Source of the DNA: Lithospermum erythrorhizon | Taxonomy: Eukaryota > Streptophyta > Magnoliopsida > Boraginales > Boraginaceae | NCBI GenBank assembly: GCA_019722365.1 | Contig: JADFUC010001730.1 | Span: 1-64,000, forward strand | Direction: 5' to 3' | Length of the DNA stretch: 64,000 nt | In this document: positions 62,516 to 64,000 of the stretch, in pieces | Position numbering within the stretch: position 1 is the stretch's first letter | Layout: every line of letters begins with the position of its first letter | The notes under the pieces: model-generated | Databases searched by the model: none | Told to the model about the DNA's origin: nothing | What the model saw: the letters and a program-made list of their open reading frames with translations, nothing else | Program-made: the position numbers and the translations under genes

Positions 62516-63640
62516 TTTTTACCAGGATCTTCATTTTTAAAATTTCCAACCGACCTCTTCCATATTGGTCCTAATTCTTTACTTATATTTTTAAGAATCT
62601 ATCTGTCATCCATTACCACCTCATATCTGAGCCGATTTCCCGTTTCGCTGCATCAGCACTACCCTTTGTGCACCATAAACCTAAGCCACAACTTCGATCA
62701 TATGAACCCCAGGCCCGGAAACAACTCTTTATTACCGCTACTATCTATCATGGCTACCATTCCGATTTAAATCCTATTGTTATTCAAGCCAAAAGGAGGG
62801 AGAAGAGTTTGGGGTGGCAGAAAAAAGAAAGAAGAGAACAAAGAAGAAAGATGCTTAAAAGGTTAGGGTTTTAATTTGTTTGAGCTTTAAGAATTGAGTA
62901 AAAAGACACAAAACCACGTCTCCGTATTTTTTAGCTATAAGCCGCAGTTGGCCGCTATAGGCGTATTTCTAAATAATTAGGCCCATGACAGCGACGCTGA
63001 AATGGCGGGCCACAGCTGGGTGCATTGAAGGCTGTGATAGTCTTCGCTATTTCTGACTTTAGGTGAAGCCATTGATATTATAGAACTTGTCGACATAAGT
63101 TTAGTTCTCTTTATAAAGGTGAAATTTATTCCGTCGTGAACAAATAAAAGTATATAAGACTAAAAGAGGTAATATGGATTCTTCGTATACTTTTGCCTTG
63201 AAAATAGGCTTGTTCATTTGCATTTGTGGAGCAGATTTGTTTGCAAGTGATAATTATTCACCGAATATTTGTTAAACAATGAGATATAATTCGATCATGT
63301 TATGTGTACAAGTTTCTTGATTGTGGAAGATCTTTTTTTACAAGATTATCTGCATCAAATATTGAAAGATTTTGTTTGAAATCCAAGCAACCAATCTGTT
63401 TTGTAATGTGTCGAAGATCTTTCTTGAAACCCAATCAACCGATTTGTTCCCATAATGTGGCAACAATCTCCAGGACGTTCGGGACAAACAACCTCTATAT
63501 AATGAATTGCATATTTAAATGTTGGGTAACGATATCGTAATTATCGTTTTGGCTCGATTTTCTACACGTTTGGTTATCGAAGGCTTCATTGCCTGTCGAA
63601 TCAAGGAAACCCGATCCGCACACCTTCAAAATTAACCCGA
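62516..63640. other. unassigned region
   Basis: Plus-strand ORFs at 62668-62874 (basic, KKERREQRRKMLKR end) and 63304-63540 have no similarity I recognise. Nothing else is supported. Confidence 0.4.
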
Positions 63641-63894
63641 CTAAGACCTTACACTAAAATAGAAATAGAAGGGACAGAATGTGAAGAGGAGTCCTGAACT
63701 TTAACGCACAAAGGTAGGGAGGTTCTCTACGCAGCTCTTAAAGGCACCTAAGCTAAGAGTGGAACTCACAAAAGATCGCAAAGCCAAAGGTTCAAACTAA
63801 CACACCTAACAACCTATCGCGCTATATTGGATTAGGTTAAGAGTTGAGTAGGTTGGGTTAGGTCACATAGATTATTGACCAACACTTTCCAACA
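63641..63894 (-). repeat. end of a third minus-strand copia LTR
   Basis: The minus strand at 63894 starts TGTTGGAAAGTGTTGGTCAA directly after CCAAAGTGAGAT, the normal polypurine-tract/LTR junction of copia elements. The other edge of the LTR is not identified. The internal region would extend beyond 64000. Confidence 0.5.
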
Positions 63895-63907
63895 ATCTCA
63901 CTTTGGC
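63895..63907 (-). other. polypurine tract of the third copia element
   Basis: The minus strand reads CCAAAGTGAGAT, one base from the AAGTGGGAGAT consensus core, adjoining the LTR start. Confidence 0.5.
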
Positions 63908-64000
63908 CGAGGTGGCGCGTTTAATCCCCAGCGATTGTAAGAACTTGTACTCCTTATAGATCGGGCAAAGAATACCAAGCATGCGAGAATCACTTGAAGG

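Overview
The window reads as nuclear DNA of a flowering plant, most likely a eudicot; I cannot name the species. It is AT-rich and mostly repeats. It carries one well-preserved multi-exon gene with plant introns, plus Ty1/copia, Ty3/gypsy, LINE, SINE and Stowaway-like elements. No prokaryotic operons, rRNA genes, organelle genes or CRISPR arrays are visible.

Layout. 1-262: end of a MITE. 1228-7426: minus-strand copia element with LTRs at both ends. 7616-8198: a two-exon gene for an eight-cysteine, secreted-type (defensin-like/SCR-like) peptide, frameshifted as read in its signal-peptide exon. 9101-14075: second minus-strand copia element. 14285-15015: plus-strand copia fragment that appears split by a tRNA-derived SINE. 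About 17909-23570: near full-length L1-type LINE, plus strand. 24384-25285: two MITEs. 26952-28953 (minus): an intact three-exon NAC transcription factor of the ANAC046/ANAC087 type, the best-supported gene, with TATA box, pyrimidine-rich leader and a MITE in intron 2. 30832-32710: a diverged tandem array and a perfect 41-bp inverted repeat. 34507-38160: MITEs, GC-rich hAT-like segments and a promoter-like array of seven GACGTC palindromes, spaced exactly 21 bp within clusters, upstream of a TATA box. 38860-41042: broken gag-like gene (putative gypsy-type transposon family plus coiled coil). 42213-43225: a copia-type LTR followed by a primer-binding site. 48349-48961 (minus): a 54-55 residue His/Thr-Pro-rich peptide gene, perhaps with an intron just before the stop. 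50833-51560: a TAA-type microsatellite. 52615-62285: minus-strand gypsy element with about 2.5-kb LTRs, inserted in an AT-rich repeat. 63889-64000: edge of another minus-strand copia LTR.

Functionally there are probably three host genes (NAC factor, Cys-rich peptide, His-rich peptide), far apart and with nothing to suggest joint action. Everything else recognisable is transposon-derived and frame-damaged. LTR pairs differ largely by short indel clumps between long identical blocks. Some of the damage in repeats may therefore be uncorrected assembly error, whereas the NAC gene reads cleanly.
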